Source of the DNA: Beroe forskalii
Lineage: Eukaryota > Ctenophora > Nuda > Beroida > Beroidae
DNA length: 64,000 nucleotides
Assembly: GCA_011033025.1 (NCBI GenBank)
Contig: WFMF01000397.1
Location: 1-64,000 of the forward strand
Reading direction: 5' to 3'
Part shown: one piece after another, positions 36,435 through 47,859 of the stretch
Layout of the letters: the number at the start of each line of letters is the position of its first letter
Position numbering within the stretch: position 1 is the first letter of the stretch
The notes under the pieces: generated by a model
Seen by the model: only the letters and a program-made list of their open reading frames with translations
Database searches by the model: none
Told to the model about the DNA's origin: nothing
Translations under genes and position numbers: made by a program

Positions 36435-36912
36435 GGTAATGAATCTCTTGGGTTTTCTTGAGTACCAAATCTGATGACATTTGCATAATTTTGTGGAGAA
36501 GCAACTTTAATTTTTCGGAACTTCACTATCAAACCATGTATAATGTAATATTTAACAATATTGGTGTCAAATGTTAGCTGGCTGGTTCCAAATCAGCTAA
36601 TTTCACTTGCAAACTGTTTAATAAAATGGGTTTTTAATGGTTGAATAGTAAATGTGATGAATTAAATTGTCAATAATATTATTTATTATTTAATGGTTTT
36701 TAATCTATAATCAATATTCACTCATTAAATTTAATAATGCTATTTTGGATCATTGAATAGTTTTTAACAATTCAAATTCTGCCCTATACTAATGCCTCAG
36801 CAGTCGAATTACGGTGCTAGTTAAGTGACTCAGACAGGCCATGTTTTTAAAAGCAATAGTCCCTTTCCGTTCTATATTAATAGCTAGAATTTGATTAATT
36901 CTCCAATGAAGG

Positions 36913-38222
36913 ATGGGTGAGCAACAGGGTGAGGAGGGTCTGATGACTCAGCTACGAAATATGAGCAGGAGGGAGCTTTTCATCCAGTTCTGTGTCCTGG
37001 TTGGCTTTGTGATCTTATGCATGGGTGGAGGAGGAATCATTGGTGCCGTTTCTGTTGCTGACGAAGATGACTCAGCATGGTAGGATTGTGGAGGTTCATT
37101 CCACGTATTTAGAAATGATTTGCTTGTTTGGGAAAACATTATTTCAATGAAGTTTGCACAAAGCCACGTGTGCACGAGCAGTGAGCACTTGTACGTGTTT
37201 TTCAATCAATCAGTTCAATTGATCGATGGACAATGATGTAACCACCTTCCGTTTTCCAACGTGTGAATATTGAATAACCCTTCAGGTTCGAGTCCCTGAA
37301 AAAGCCGTGCTTCAACCCTCCTGCAGCTGTCTTTGCTCCTGTCTGGGCTATTCTCTACCTTTTCATGGCGATTGCCGCTTTTGTTGTGTGGCGCTCAACA
37401 ACCTTCAGAAAACAGGTATTTCTTGAAATGATTAATGAAATTTCAAGTAATTCGGCTATCTTCAAATGAATTCCTTTATAAATTTCGTTCCGACTTTAAT
37501 GATAGACTTTCATGTGACTAAAATGTCTGCTAATATCAAATCCTCGCATTTTTCAGCCTGCACCATTAGTGGTTTTCTTCATTCAACTGATCCTGAACTT
37601 TGCATGGACTCTGATATTTCGAAAAGGACGTGCTCTCCTTGCGGTAATTTCACTTCGCCCCTTGCACCAGTTAATTGAATAATTAAGTAAATAGACAATT
37701 ATCACACCAGTTTTAGCGAGAAATTAGGAGAAAAGGAGGCACAGAAAGCTTCATTATGAAAATTTTTGTTTCATTCTTTTTGAAAGTCTAAATATACCTA
37801 CTAAATATACATCATTATCATTTGGCATGGTCTATCCAAACAGTTGAAGTAGTAAATTAAATTAACAGATAGACATAAAGTTGGCTTAAAATGCCATGCT
37901 GTTAACGAGGAGCGAAGGGTTTGTAATGAATCTAGTAAATATGTGGTCATCAAATAAAACAGTTACAGCACATTGCGGCACACTCTTAATTTGATCATCC
38001 CACCATCCATTCCCTTTCCAAGAATGAAAGTGTAACAAGAACCAATAATTCCCTCAGTCGTTTGTTGAGATAATCATCCTGTGGATTGCTGTCCTGGTTA
38101 CCATGATCCTGTTCTTCAGAGTGCGGCCTTGGGTCCACTTCCTTCTTCTGCCCTATATCATGTGGGTCACATTTGCTACCATTCTAAACTACTCGCTCTG
38201 GGACCTAAACCCTGATAAATAA
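36913..38222 (+). CDS. TSPO: Translocator protein (TSPO/MBR family), copy 1, four exons
   Basis: Exons 36913-37079, 37286-37415, 37557-37643 and 38058-38222 join (phases 2, 0, 0) to 182 residues. TSPO is a five-helix protein, usually of the outer mitochondrial membrane, that binds porphyrins and sterols. Helix 1 is in exon 1 (FCVLVGFVILCMGGGGI). The family signature WFESLKKPCFNPP..VFAPVW spans the exon 1-2 junction. Helix 3 has FIQLILNFAW, and the last exon ends LPYIMWVTFATILNYSLW. After NYSLW the sequence is DLNPDK, so the Arg/Lys spacing of the vertebrate CRAC sterol motif is not kept. All introns are GT-AG. A second complete copy lies 1.7 kb downstream. Confidence 0.94.
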
Positions 38223-39949
38223 ACGGAGAATCTGACTAGGGGACATCATTTATCACAGAACTGTACATTTTTAATACAGTACTATGGAAGTTTATATCAG
38301 AAAAAACATTGAAGTATATCCTGTGAATTGTGCTGTACATTAAAATTATTTGATGTAGGTACTGCGTATTGTAGCAGAACAAATCAGTGACCTTCTTATA
38401 ATTTAAATTATTAATTCAGTGACCCTCTTTAATATTTCATATAATTTTTTGATATAATTCATAATTTATGGCTGCATCAAATAGGCAAATAATATTTTAA
38501 AGTGTTAAAATTTTATATAGTAAGTGAAGGTTCTTTAAAAGTTTTATACTTTTCTATGGGGTTAATTCTTATTAATTCCGAAATAAATAAATATTTTTAA
38601 TACAATAACATTTATAAATATAACCACAAGCCGTATAGATATTAGATATGTTTACGCCGCACATTGTGGCCATGTCATTTCATTTTCTTATTTATCATTC
38701 AGTTCATTAAATTATTCCGATATCTTACTTTTACTCTTTTAGTTTTTGATTATTACTTTCATGCTGAAATATGAGTTTTTCTTTAATCTCAAGAAGTTTT
38801 GGGGCCGTTCACATTTTTTCCAAGCCCGCGTTGGTGGGTTTTCACACGAAGCACAGCGATACATGGGTGTCGCGAGTTCGAGAAATGAGAATCATTTTGA
38901 AATATTCGAGTTGCGCGACGCCATGTTCGTACGCGTTAAACTGGTAAATGTGTGCTCATAGGTTGAAAGCAAGAGGTCGAAAACTAGGTCGAAAGCTTAG
39001 ATTGAAAGGGATCAATATAGACCCTCCGTGGCTTTGCAATTGCATATCATGTTTTAAATCTTCAAGAGAGATGAGGAAAAGATTTAAGATAGTTCTTGTA
39101 GTGAAAGCCGGCGTTCATCCAGACTGCCCCAAACTGGGGCTACGAGAATATTCTACCGGTCCTTTTGATCTACGTATCGACCTGCCTTTCGACGTGTTGC
39201 TTTCGACCTATGAAGACTCAAATTTTATGTGCAACGTGGATACTATACTGCTAAATCAGTTTCACCTATTAAGATCAGTATCGTGCAGATGGCGGGCATG
39301 TAAAAATGTCAGATGTTCTCAGAGCTCACGAGATCTACATAATACGTGTTTATCAGACATTTTAACATCATAATTTTTGGCTGACCTCTCAAAATCGTTC
39401 CGCTCCTCATAATCATAATTACCCGTTATTGGTCGGACAAACGTTCAAAAGTAGGTCAAAGAGACAGGAAGTGCCCAGCACGCTGCAACATGGGTAATGT
39501 CGCATACGTCCTTAACGGCCTTTTAGACTTGTAGGACAGTTTTTCTTCCGTAACTAATTATATCCTTCTCTCATCGGTTTTGAAGATTTAGACAAGTTAA
39601 GTATAAAAGTATGAACCTGTGAACAATACTTGCCGAGCTGACAGCTGTTTCCTTTAACCTACTGTTTGACGTTCTGCCGGTGTTGTTTTCGACCTATACT
39701 ACGAACAGCCGATGTGTTGCCACATGAAAATATGTTTTGTTGATGAAAATGCTTGAAATTTTCACAGACACTGTTTTATGCCATAAACTAAATTCCTGTA
39801 AATTTTGGTATCGATTGGACTTTCAAAAATGGTTTTATGAGTGAAATGGTCAAAATTTACGCGCCGATCTTTCGGTCCGAAACTGATCCATGTTATGCAC
39901 AGTTAATAATAGAAACTATCAAAAAATCTGATGAATTCTCCGATGAAGG
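38223..39949. other. Spacer between the TSPO copies
   Basis: AT-rich 3' flank, then a stretch with GGTCGAAA / TTTCGACC inverse pairs (38.95-39.7 kb). The 20-mer GTGTTGCTTTCGACCTATGA recurs at 44.82 kb, so a dispersed element is likely. The open stretch 38948-39373 (141 codons) has no domain and is probably chance. Confidence 0.5.
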
Positions 39950-42357
39950 ATGGGTGAGCAACAGGGTGAGGTGGGTCTGATGACTCAGCTACGAAATATG
40001 AGCAGGAGGGAGCTTTTCATCCAGTTCTGTGTCCTAGTTGGCTTTGTGATCTTATGCATGGGTGGAGGAGGAATTATGGGAGCCATCACTGCTAACGACT
40101 TCGGAGATGACTCAGAATGGTAGGATTTTGATGTTTAATTTCACATTAATAGATATGAATTGCTTTTTTTCTTACCGTGGTGTGACACCACTGGTGTCTC
40201 AAGTCTCAACCTTTTGAGTACGCCGCGCTTGTGTACTTTTTTATGTGCGTTGCATTGAAAGCGCCCATGCACGGCGTAATACGCCGCGTCTAAAAGGTCG
40301 AGACAGTCAAAAATCGGGTTGGAACTCTGCCGTAAAAGAAAGAAAAAGGATTGTATAGTCGTGACTGTACACCACGAATACGAAAAACCGTTCGTCTGCA
40401 GTTATTCTCGCCTGGGTAAATTATGCTGTTTATGTGTTTATATCCTAACCTTCAGAAACAAACATCACATTTTCTAACGTGTGAACAACCCTTCAGGTAC
40501 ATGTCGCTCAAGAAACCGTGCTTCAACCCTCCTTCAGCCGTTTTTGGTCCTGTCTGGTCTATTTTGTACCTTTTCATGGCGATTGCTGCTTTTGTTGTTT
40601 GGCGCTCAACAACCTTCAAAGAACAGGTACATCTCGAAGATTAGATGAATGGATGAATGAATATAATTTTTACAGCACAATTACAATAAATACATTTTGG
40701 TTATGCTGAGGGAGTGCACTTATTCAATCATTAAGACTGTGATCCAGATATAGCAACTTAACGAAGTCTGTCGTCTGAGTTCAGAGTTGCCATATTTATA
40801 CTTTCATGCGACCAAAATATATGATTATTTCGAAATACCTGTTCAAACTTCAAATGTTTTCAGCCCGCACCATTGGTTGCTTTCTTCATTCAACTGATCC
40901 TGAACTTCGCTTGGGTTCTCATATTTGGAAAAGGACATGATCTCTTCGCTGTAAGTTCACTTCGCACCTTGCACCAGTTAAGTAATTAAATAATTAGGAC
41001 ACTGCTGATGGTTCTGAAGTTGAGGTTTCCTGACAACACTTTGCTACTGGTTCGTTCTGACACCGCCACGCTTTGAAACCAGTTAATTTTAACACCAGTT
41101 CATTCATGTATCATCTACATTCAATGTTTTGGGATACCTGAGCAGAGATTACTTCGCTGCTGTTTAATCAAATTTACTGAAGTAGTTTTCGTCAACACCT
41201 ACAAATTTTTTGCTATTTTGGACCGAACCCGCTGTTGTTGCGTTACAAATTGCACTATGCTACGGATTCTTGGCACCATTATACGTCTGACTGTGTCTCA
41301 ATAATTTACTGTTTATGCGTCACTTGACTACTTGAGGGACTATGTTCGGCGACGTATCATGTAGTGTTATTGCTTCTTCGGACAATTTATGTTTTTGTTT
41401 AATCCCGTTGTCTTGTGACAGAACCTACCGCATGTTTGTGAAAGTGACCGCCGCATTTCTGAAACAGAACCCATACATATGCCGAAGCATACGATGAAGA
41501 ATAAAGTTCATGACAACTAATGAATACCGACAAATGCACTGTATTTGCTTTCTTGGCTTTGTGTTACGATAGCGATATCAGATATGTAATTTAGGTACAT
41601 TCCCATATTTGCTGATATTTTGAGTGACTCCCATAGCACAGATTTGATTGAAAACTTCGTGACAGTTCTGGCTTCAAGTCCTGGAACATACCAAAGTGTT
41701 GAAAGTCTGAACATATTCTCTATCAGGAACATTTTCTACTGGAATTTTTTGTGCGCGTCTATTGACTTTACGGCGAGCGCATTGGAATATTGTTTCTATC
41801 ATTATCTGTTTAGCGCAAATTTCCAATTATTGATATTCTAACTTACTGTCGCGTACCAATGAGCAGAGATTACTTCGCTGCTGTTTAATCAAATTTACTG
41901 AAGTAGTTTTCGTCAACACGTACAAATCTCATCATTCTTGGCCAGGGGCCAGGTGGGGGACAATAGTATTGTTTTATTGTATTGTCAGAAGAGACTCAGC
42001 CATTCTAAAGGCTAATTCTCCAGAAATGTCCTCCTCTCTTGCTGATTAGTGATTCAAGGAAATGCCGCTTCTCATTTTCAATTAAAACAGTTACAGCACA
42101 TATATTAAATCATTGCAACAAACTCTAAATTTGATTATCCCACCATCCATTCCCTTTCCAAGAACCCATAATTCCCTCAGGCGTTCGTTGAGATAATCTT
42201 CCTGTGGATTGCTATCCTGGTTACGATGATCCTGTTCTTCAGAGTGCGGCCTTGGGTCCACTTCCTTCTTCTGCCCTATATCATGTGGGTCACATTTGCT
42301 ACCATTCTCAACTACTCGCTCTGGCAACTGAACCCCGAGAATGGAGATTCTGATTAA
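39950..42357 (+). CDS. TSPO: Translocator protein (TSPO/MBR family), copy 2, four exons
   Basis: Exons 39950-40119, 40497-40626, 40864-40950 and 42181-42357 join with the same phases as copy 1 and encode 187 residues. The core is nearly the same (WYMSLKKPCFNPP, VFGPVWSILYLFMAIAAF, FIQLILNFAWVLIF, LPYIMWVTFATILNYSLW). Differences cluster in the loop after helix 1 (TANDFGDDSE), in the loop after helix 3 (GKGHDLF) and in the longer tail QLNPENGDSD. The third intron is 1.2 kb and carries repeats; the first intron holds a GC-rich repeat at ~40.16 kb. Both genes appear intact, which suggests different expression or ligand preference, though the sequence cannot show which. Confidence 0.94.
40160..40345. 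repeat. GC-rich repeat with TACGCCGCG / CTCGAGAC motifs, member 1
   Basis: Contains GTCTCAACCTTTTGAGTACG near the left, GCATTGAAAGCGCCCATGC in the middle, and ATACGCCGCGTCTAAAAGG then TCGAGAC at the right, so the ends are inverted. Related stretches lie at 42455-42613 and 45205-45420. Confidence 0.65.
40645..40760 (+). mobile_element. SINE-like dispersed repeat, fragment
   Basis: TGAATGAATATAATTTTTAC, AGCACAATTACAATAAATAC and GGTTATGCTGAGGG follow the same order as the copies at 12.2 and 33.6 kb. It begins right after exon 2 of TSPO copy 2. Confidence 0.65.
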
Positions 42358-42454
42358 GGAGCATCAAACTGTGTGTGTGTCACAGTGCAGTGGACACTGG
42401 ATATCAGATAATATGTGGTACATTGTACACTGGAATTCTCAGATAGTGTGTGAT

Positions 42455-42613
42455 GTCCCGACCTGATTTGAGGTGCAGCGTTTAACGCTGGGCCTGGGTA
42501 CTTTTTACTTTAAGGAGTTAAGGCACATTGCATTGAAAGTTCTTTCCGCGCTGTCACGCGCCGCAAAAAAGTACCCAGGGGCGGCTTAATACGCCGCGCC
42601 TCAAAGGCTCGAG
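42455..42613. repeat. GC-rich repeat, member 2
   Basis: TCCCGACCTGATTTGAGGTG at the left is opposed by CGCGCCTCAAAGGCTCGAGA at the right. GGGTACTTTTTACTT and AAAAAAGTACCC form an inner inverted pair. It lies 100 bp after the TSPO copy 2 stop. Confidence 0.68.
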
Positions 42614-43388
42614 ACACCTGATGCACAGTGGACACTGTACACAGACTGTGTGGCACAGTGGACATTGGAAGACTAGACAATGTATTGAGAATCAAGTACA
42701 AGTGTGTTTAGTTTAACATAGTAATATGATATTGTGTATCTGAAGCTCCTGAAACTGAGAGACCACAGAATTTGGGGCCTCTCTTATCTAATAGATTTAT
42801 TAATCATCACAATTCATAAGTAATTTAATCAATACACTTACAGAATTCTGCATGTTTTTGAAAGTTTGAATAATGTTAAAGTGTATGTCACGAAAAGTGG
42901 TGTAAAATTTGTCTACCTATAAGTATATTTCAATTATTTTAAGCTATAATAGTACCAGGAATGGTAAAAATATCAGAACAGATTTCGTGATGTACACTGC
43001 AATTATTCAAACTAATTACCTGTTTATTGCGGCAGAATAAATCAAATTCAGTGACCCTCTTATACTTTGTTTGATTTTTGATAACCAATACTGCTGCACC
43101 AAATATTATTTTAGTTGTTCAACATTTTGTAAGTAAAAGTTCTTTTTATTTTTTAGAACATAACACTTTTGTATGGGGTTAAGTAACTATGCCAATGTTT
43201 TATTTATCATTCATGATCATAATACGTTTGCAGGTTGATTTTTATATGGAGATGTTTTTTATCGTTTGGGGTCGTTCAAATAGGTGTGTTTTCAACTTTC
43301 AATGCCTAATGAAATAATTTACGCATTCATTTTGGCTGATTTTAACCCCCTTCCCCCATAATCATATTTACGCTCATATGTTTCATTG

Positions 43389-44096
43389 TACTTAAGTTGA
43401 GATCTTAAGGGGGGGGGGTTCACCCCTCACATTTTGGAAAACACGAATTTGAGATATGAGTTGGCCAGGATGGCCAGGGCGTGTACCAACATTTTGACGG
43501 TGGTCTTGAGTCCATAGGTCCAACATTGCCCATGTGAGGCCTCGGAGCAAAAATGGCGTCCAAAAATCGAAATTTTTCCTGATAGAGATAGAGCTTAGCT
43601 TTTGGTTGCATTCGATTCGTCTCGACGAGCTGATCATTTTAATGTATTTGTTTGGCAAAATCGGATGAAAAAAGGCCAAGTTATGCCCATGCGAAGCGCG
43701 CGCGCCAAAGTGGCAGTTGGCCTATTTTGGGCCTTAAGATGGCCATTTTGGCCACATTTTTGGAGATATAAGCTTCAAACTCGTTTTGCCCATCATTTAG
43801 GTCAAAATTGATGGGAAAACCAATTTTTAAGTGAATTGGACCTTATTTGGCCATTTTAGCCCATAAAAACCTTCAAAAATCCACTTAATTGCTTATATCT
43901 CAGTTAGCGCTTTTGCCCAAATGGACTTTACTCTTTTCGCTACTCCTCCGCCATTTTTCAATGTTTCTGCATGAAATTTTCAGAATCGCTTTGAAACTTA
44001 ATTTCGCACTTATGTTATTGACCAAAATTTTGAGTTAGACCTCCAAAAAATTTTTATGCCCATGAGAGCCAAAATCCCCCCCCTTAAGTTAAGTAC
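43389..44096. mobile_element. Inverted-repeat element with TTAAGGGGGGGGG ends
   Basis: The left end ACTTAAGTTGAGATCTTAAG runs into a G9-10 tract. The right end is a C8-9 tract followed by TTAAGTTAAGTACTT. The 700-bp interior is noncoding and has phrases such as TTATATCTCAGTTAGCG, resembling the repeats at 62.7-63.3 kb. Confidence 0.7.
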
Positions 44097-44443
44097 TTAT
44101 GCTTCGAAAAACACGCTGAAAAGTATGCAGAAAGGACGGGTAGAACTAGAAAGGACCAAGGATTGTCCCATAGCTCCTTCGGTAACTATCACTGTAAGTG
44201 TATCTCTCTCTCCCTCTGTGCAATAGGAATTGGTTGTCGGTGGCACGTAATCAAAACTTTAGTTACGGGAGCACATATTATCAATTTGAAACATTCGGCG
44301 CTAACAGGGTGAAAGATTCTCTGTCTACTGAAGCTTCAAGTGCTGCAGTTACTGCAATACTGCCCCAGGTAAGTTCAAAATTTTCATGACGTAACATGGC
44401 TGGCCAATATTTATTGCGCCAATTACATGAGAACAATTATGAA

Positions 44444-44510
44444 CCCATCGGCAAGCTTCTATTTCTAAGTATCCTTAAAGGATACTTAGAAATAGAAGCT
44501 TGCCGATGGG
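44444..44510. repeat. Perfect palindrome, 33-bp arms
   Basis: CCCATCGGCAAGCTTCTATT is mirrored exactly by AATAGAAGCTTGCCGATGGG, with continuous pairing to a one-base centre at 44477. No mismatch was seen. Confidence 0.95.
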
Positions 44511-44519
44511 TAAAAAAGA

Positions 44520-44572
44520 TAAAGGTTTATAAAAAAGCAAAAGGATTCCTTTTGCTTTTTTATAAACCTTTA
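44520..44572. repeat. Perfect palindrome, 26-bp arms
   Basis: TAAAGGTTTATAAAAAAGCA pairs with TGCTTTTTTATAAACCTTTA around a single central T at 44546. It starts nine bases after the previous palindrome and ends four bases before an inverted-repeat element. Confidence 0.95.
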
Positions 44573-44575
44573 GGC

Positions 44576-44802
44576 GCCCGTAACGTTCGTCGGTCGATCG
44601 AATGGAATTGGTCGATCGATCAACTCCATTTGAATGAATAATGAGTTTTACTGGTCCCTAATGACTTAAATCGTGTTTAAATGGGCAATATTTAGTTGTT
44701 TCCCTACTAGCTCAAAGATTTTCTATTTAGAACACATCAGTCGATCAAATAAAGTTGATCGATCGACCAATTCCATTCGATCGACCGACGAACGTTACGG
44801 GC
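44576..44802. mobile_element. Inverted-repeat element with CGTTCGTCGGTCGATCG ends, copy 2
   Basis: The ends GCCCGTAACGTTCGTCGGTC and GACCGACGAACGTTACGGGC are perfect inverses, and homology continues through GAATGGAATTGGTCGATC. The core resembles the 17721 copy (TTTAAATGGGCAATATTTAG is the inverse of its middle). Noncoding, 227 bp. Confidence 0.88.
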
Positions 44803-45114
44803 ACTTAATCTTTTCGGCGTGTTGCTTTCGACCTATGAGCACTGCACAGAGCACACATACCAGTTGAATTTATTTTAATCATGTGAACGATTTAGAATTC
44901 ACAAATAAAATCCAGAATCCACTATCCAGATGTATCAGATACTCGAGATTAATTATCTTTTAGAAATGCAACGAAGTGTCTATAATTTAATTGAAAAATT
45001 TATTAGAAATAATAAATCGTTTCACTTTTAATCTATTACCTCTACTTATATCAAAATCTATTGCATTTAACTTTAAGCGTTGGAATATGGCATGGGCAGT
45101 AGTAAGACTAAAGT

Positions 45115-45203
45115 AAGTAGTTTTCACTTTCACCTACGGCACAATATCAAATATAACCCGGTTATATTTGATATTGTGCCGTACGTGAAAGTGAAAACTA
45201 CTT
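45115..45203. repeat. Near-perfect palindrome, 44-bp arms
   Basis: AAGTAGTTTTCACTTTCAC on the left is mirrored by GTGAAAGTGAAAACTACTT. Pairing continues through GGCACAATATCAAATATAAC to a one-base centre at 45159. One mismatch was seen. Confidence 0.94.
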
Positions 45204-45204
45204 A

Positions 45205-45420
45205 ACCGTGGTGTCTAGACCTAATTTGAGGCGCGGCGTATAGCGCCGCGCCTGGATACTTCTTAACTTGAAGTTAAAAAAGTTCGCAATTGCGGTGCAA
45301 CTGCAATACAACGCTCCTTAAAATTTAATTTAAGGCGCGTTGTATATAGTTCACTTTCAGTACTTGTATTGCACCGTAATTGCAAAAGGACCCAGTCGCG
45401 GCGTAAAATAGAATTTGTGA
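45205..45420. repeat. GC-rich repeat, member 3
   Basis: GTGTCTAGACCTAATTTGAG followed by GCGCGGCGTATAGCGCCGCG (itself a hairpin), then inverse pairs of GCAATTGCGGTGCAA type on both sides. It begins directly after the 45115 palindrome. Confidence 0.6.
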
Positions 45421-46458
45421 GCACTGTCCGACTGTCGCAGTCGCGCACTGCAACGGTACGGGCAGACCACGTTGGTGCCCGGTGCCATGCAATCAATGCA
45501 TATTGGCATATTGCACGTCGGATCGCACTTGTACCACTACCAGGTACCTGCCTGAGAACGCATGGCCATTGGCCAAGGGCGATGCGTTTTTTCTTCAATT
45601 TCAAATTTATTTGCAGACATCGTTCAACTTCAAATTCAATGAAATTTCATCTTGTTTTGGGAAATTAATAATAATAATAATCATATCCATGATATCGCCA
45701 TATTACTTGGAAACATTTAAATTTCTCATCATTATCAATAACATTAACAAATTGGAAGGGTTTGAACAAAGAAACGGGTCCATTGCCCACAAATTAGAAT
45801 ATCAAACTAAAAGTCAAGTGGCTGGTGGCACAGTAAAAACTGACTTAAGGGGCCAGGGTTTAGTAAAAAGTGCAAACCGTGGTATTACAGTGGCCGAAGG
45901 CCCAAGTGTGTAAAAGAATATCGCATTGAAGACCGGGGCCGAGGTTTTTATGGAAAGGTTTTTAGTATTACCTTTTGATTTTACGAGGTCGGAGGATTCA
46001 GGATCAACGATATTCCTTTATAACTTGTAAAATGTACAACAAACATTTCGATTTAAACCTCGGCCTTTTGTCAAGCCGGGTATTTGTGCGATAATTTTTA
46101 TTGACACAGTGCACACCCGGGCCATCGCACACGTTGTCGTACTCGTAGGACAAGGAGTTCACCGTAAGAAGGACAAGGAGTTCACCGTAAGAAGTTAAAC
46201 TTAACGAGTACAACGCTCATAGAAACACTGACTTAATACAAGCTACTCAGTAATCTTCAGCTGCCTAAATTAATATAGACGGGGAGGCTATGATTACTAT
46301 GGTTTTAAAAATATATTGAACTTTGAGGGTCTGGATTCCAAATAAGAACTTAAAATATCGATCATATACAACATAGAAAAATTTAATCTCAAAATTCTGA
46401 ACAGCAAACAGTAACACTATACATTTAATTTCAACGCCTTAATCTTAAGCAACACGAC
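45421..46458. other. No confident gene
   Basis: A plus-strand open stretch ending at 45913 with LEGFEQRNGSIAHKLEYQTK and VAEGPSV could be a terminal exon, but no partner exon or domain was found. The remainder is AT-rich. Confidence 0.4.
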
Positions 46459-47310
46459 TCATGGGTCCTCAAAGTCGCCACCCCCTGACATGGCCCGGGC
46501 CGGGTCAGCCCCCAGCAACATGGCCGAGTTCCATAGCGCCACCCTGTCGAGACCCTCCTGAACAGTATGGTCCCTGCTGTACACCAGGTTACTCTTCACT
46601 CCTTGCACTGCCACCGGGCTCTTAGCCGCTATCTGCGCCGCCAGTGCCACCGCCCCTTCAAACACACTCTCCCTGTCCACATCTACACGGGAGACGATGC
46701 CAACCCTCGCCGCCTCGTCCGAGTAAACCCTGCGTCCCGTGAGACAGTACTCGTTCACAAGGCTCTGATTCCCCACGATGCGAGGGAGTCGCTGGATAGT
46801 GCCCACGTCAGCCACGATCCCTATGTCCACTTCCTTGACCTGCAGATAGGCATCTGCAGACATGAGTCTAATATCCGAGCCACACACGAGGTCCACTCCG
46901 CCCCCAATACATCCACCGTGGATTACTGATATCACGGGCTTACGACACTTCTCTAGAGCTGTAAAACTGTCTTGCATGCCCCGTATGCCATGAAGGATAT
47001 GCAGGGATTTGTGGGCGGAGTCAGAGCAAGTCGGCATCACCGAGATGAAGGAGGCCAGGTCTATGCCACCGCAGAACATCTTCCCATTACCCGACAGAAT
47101 GATGGCCCTACAGTCCGATAGGAGGGACAGCTCGTCAAAACACTTGCCGATATCAGCCCACATGCCGAGTGTAATTGCATTGCGTTTCTCAGGCCGATTT
47201 AACTGGACGTTGTAGACTTTGGGGGCCGGGCATTCGACTTTGAGGAACTCGTAGCTCGTCAGACAACGGCCAAGTATTGGGAGAGATCTTTTAAGCGTGG
47301 TTTTTAACAT
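46459..47310 (-). CDS. ECH1: Delta(3,5)-Delta(2,4)-dienoyl-CoA isomerase
   Basis: A 283-residue crotonase-family enzyme that moves double bonds in unsaturated fatty acyl-CoA during beta-oxidation. It is encoded in one exon. The N-terminus MLKTTLKRSLPILGRCL is basic and fits a mitochondrial presequence. The core has VQLNRPEKRNAITLGMW, MFCGGIDLASF (CoA and oxyanion loop) and HGGCIGGGVDL (second oxyanion glycine). VKEVDIGIVADVGTIQRLP gives Glu160 and Asp168, with Asp140 in GGVD; these match the catalytic trio of rat ECH1. The C-terminus ends FEDP, so there is no SKL-type peroxisomal signal. A polypyrimidine tract and CAG lie 7 nt before the ATG. The gene is transcribed in the same direction as USP38 upstream. 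Confidence 0.95.
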   Translation of the reverse strand: MLKTTLKRSLPILGRCLTSYEFLKVECPAPKVYNVQLNRPEKRNAITLGMWADIGKCFDELSLLSDCRAIILSGNGKMFCGGIDLASFISVMPTCSDSAHKSLHILHGIRGMQDSFTALEKCRKPVISVIHGGCIGGGVDLVCGSDIRLMSADAYLQVKEVDIGIVADVGTIQRLPRIVGNQSLVNEYCLTGRRVYSDEAARVGIVSRVDVDRESVFEGAVALAAQIAAKSPVAVQGVKSNLVYSRDHTVQEGLDRVALWNSAMLLGADPARAMSGGGDFEDP

Positions 47311-47859
47311 GGGCTTTCTGATGGATGAGAAAGTTAATTATAATAGGAAGTAAATCTTTTTATAAATATCTAATGCTTCGGCTCATCGACCTTCCGTTAT
47401 CAATTCAAACAGTACCATCGCCAGTAATACCAAAAGTCAAAACAGGAAATTAAGAAAATGGAGCATAAGTTTCTCCAACTCTTAAATTACAGTTAAAATA
47501 ACAACTAGCTCATTTAATTTGATAAAATACATTCTAAGCAGTTAGTTCAATAAAAGAAGAAGAATTTAAGTATTGCATATATCCATACTCCAACATATTA
47601 TTACGAAAAAGTTTCAGTAAAATCATTAATTCATAGCTTTTTATAATTGTAATCTAAGTATTTCGAATTGAAATACTTTATTTGCTATACAGCAAGAATA
47701 TCAATATGGAACAGTAATTCGAAAGGAATATGTTAATTCGACATTTACATAAAAAATTTACAATTAGTTTTACGTCTAGAATAAACCCCGTTTAATAAAT
47801 CTAACATCAATAACCTGTCCTTGTAAATAAAGTTTCCAACGAATCACAAAACTCGGAGA
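47311..47859. other. Spacer between ECH1 and USP38
   Basis: AT-rich, no gene or repeat recognised. It holds the 3' end of USP38 and the likely 5' leader region of ECH1. Confidence 0.6.

Noticed and set aside
37281..37300. GGTTCGAGTCC resembling a tRNA B box
   Set aside because: It lies at the start of TSPO exon 2 and no A box or cloverleaf surrounds it. No tRNA was found in the window.
38948..39373. 141-codon open frame between the TSPO copies
   Set aside because: No recognised domain, overlaps dispersed repeat sequence (TTTCGACCTATGA), and has no splice or codon signs of a gene.
44110..44389. Exon-like stretch (NWLSVARNQNFSYGSTYY .. ILPQ then GTAAGT)
   Set aside because: It has a good donor and a possible 35-bp upstream intron, but no frame joins it to the preceding open stretch without a stop, and no downstream exon fits.
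45482..45913. 143-codon plus-strand open frame ending VAEGPSV
   Set aside because: The first part is repeat DNA. The last ~55 codons look protein-like, but no domain or partner exon was recognised.
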